DNA of 13,925 nt from 2-02-FULL-45-10 sp964478235 (GTDB lineage: Bacteria > Patescibacteriota > Patescibacteriia > Magasanikbacterales > GWA2-37-8). Shown piece after piece: positions 13,895 to 13,925 of this stretch (positions within the stretch are counted from its first letter, which is position 1; every line of letters starts with the position of its first letter). A program made the position numbers and the translations under genes. The notes beneath the pieces are model-generated. The model did no database searches and was not told the origin of the DNA. It saw nothing but the letters and a program-made list of their open reading frames with translations. Location: assembly GCA_964478235.1 (NCBI GenBank), contig CAYZGX010000015.1, positions 1 to 13,925 of the forward strand, in the 5' to 3' direction.

Positions 13895-13919
13895 ATCTGC
13901 TGTTTCCGGCAGATTTTTT
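13895..13919 (+). terminator. Terminator-like hairpin just after a promoter (possible attenuator)
   Basis: An 8-bp stem (13895-13902 with 13907-13914, one G-U pair) has a TTTC loop and a run of six T. It starts about ten bases after the predicted start site, so unregulated transcription would give an RNA of only about 34 nt. The downstream gene is outside the window. Confidence 0.6.
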
Positions 13920-13925
13920 ATTCCA

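Overview
The window looks like a chromosome fragment of an uncultured bacterium of the Patescibacteria (Candidate Phyla Radiation), probably Parcubacteria-like. This rests on four things: a giant tail-fibre-like surface protein of the kind common in that group, very tightly packed genes with few Shine-Dalgarno sites, a compact SUF operon without sufD, and the standard genetic code (no in-frame TGA in any long gene). The lineage is an inference, because no rRNA or other marker gene is present.

Left part (1-5655, + strand): the 3' end of a very large secreted or surface gene. It encodes phage-fibre-like beta repeats, a YadA-head-like segment, a seven-repeat LVIVD beta-propeller, two fibre-chaperone-like domains and a Pro/Thr/Ser/Glu-rich tail. 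A symmetrical bidirectional terminator (5656-5690) separates it from the convergent SUF operon.

Centre (5701-10283, - strand): seven genes with gaps of only 1-5 bases, in transcription order sufB, sufS, sufU, sufC, a sufT-like MIP18/DUF59 gene, a thioredoxin-fold [2Fe-2S] ferredoxin and a [3Fe-4S]/[4Fe-4S]-type ferredoxin. SufS takes sulfur from cysteine, SufU carries it, and SufB with SufC forms the scaffold ATPase. SufT and the ferredoxins probably handle cluster transfer and electrons. The operon starts from a near-perfect sigma70-type promoter (10429-10457) covered by a long inverted repeat that looks like an operator. A divergent gene (10465-11151) encodes a flavin and NAD(P)H reductase domain, a plausible electron source for the ferredoxins.

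Right part (11152-13925, + strand): a small secreted His-rich protein with unusual codon use (11420-11911), flanked by a structured 212-nt leader and a structured 3' UTR ending in a terminator. Next is a 568-residue membrane-anchored or secreted protein with a transglutaminase-like Cys-His motif and leucine-rich-like C-terminal repeats (12104-13810). The window closes with a terminator that overlaps a new promoter, followed about 10 nt after the predicted start site by another terminator-like hairpin, as in an attenuated leader of a gene outside the window.

No rRNA, tRNA, CRISPR array, insertion sequence or integrase was found.
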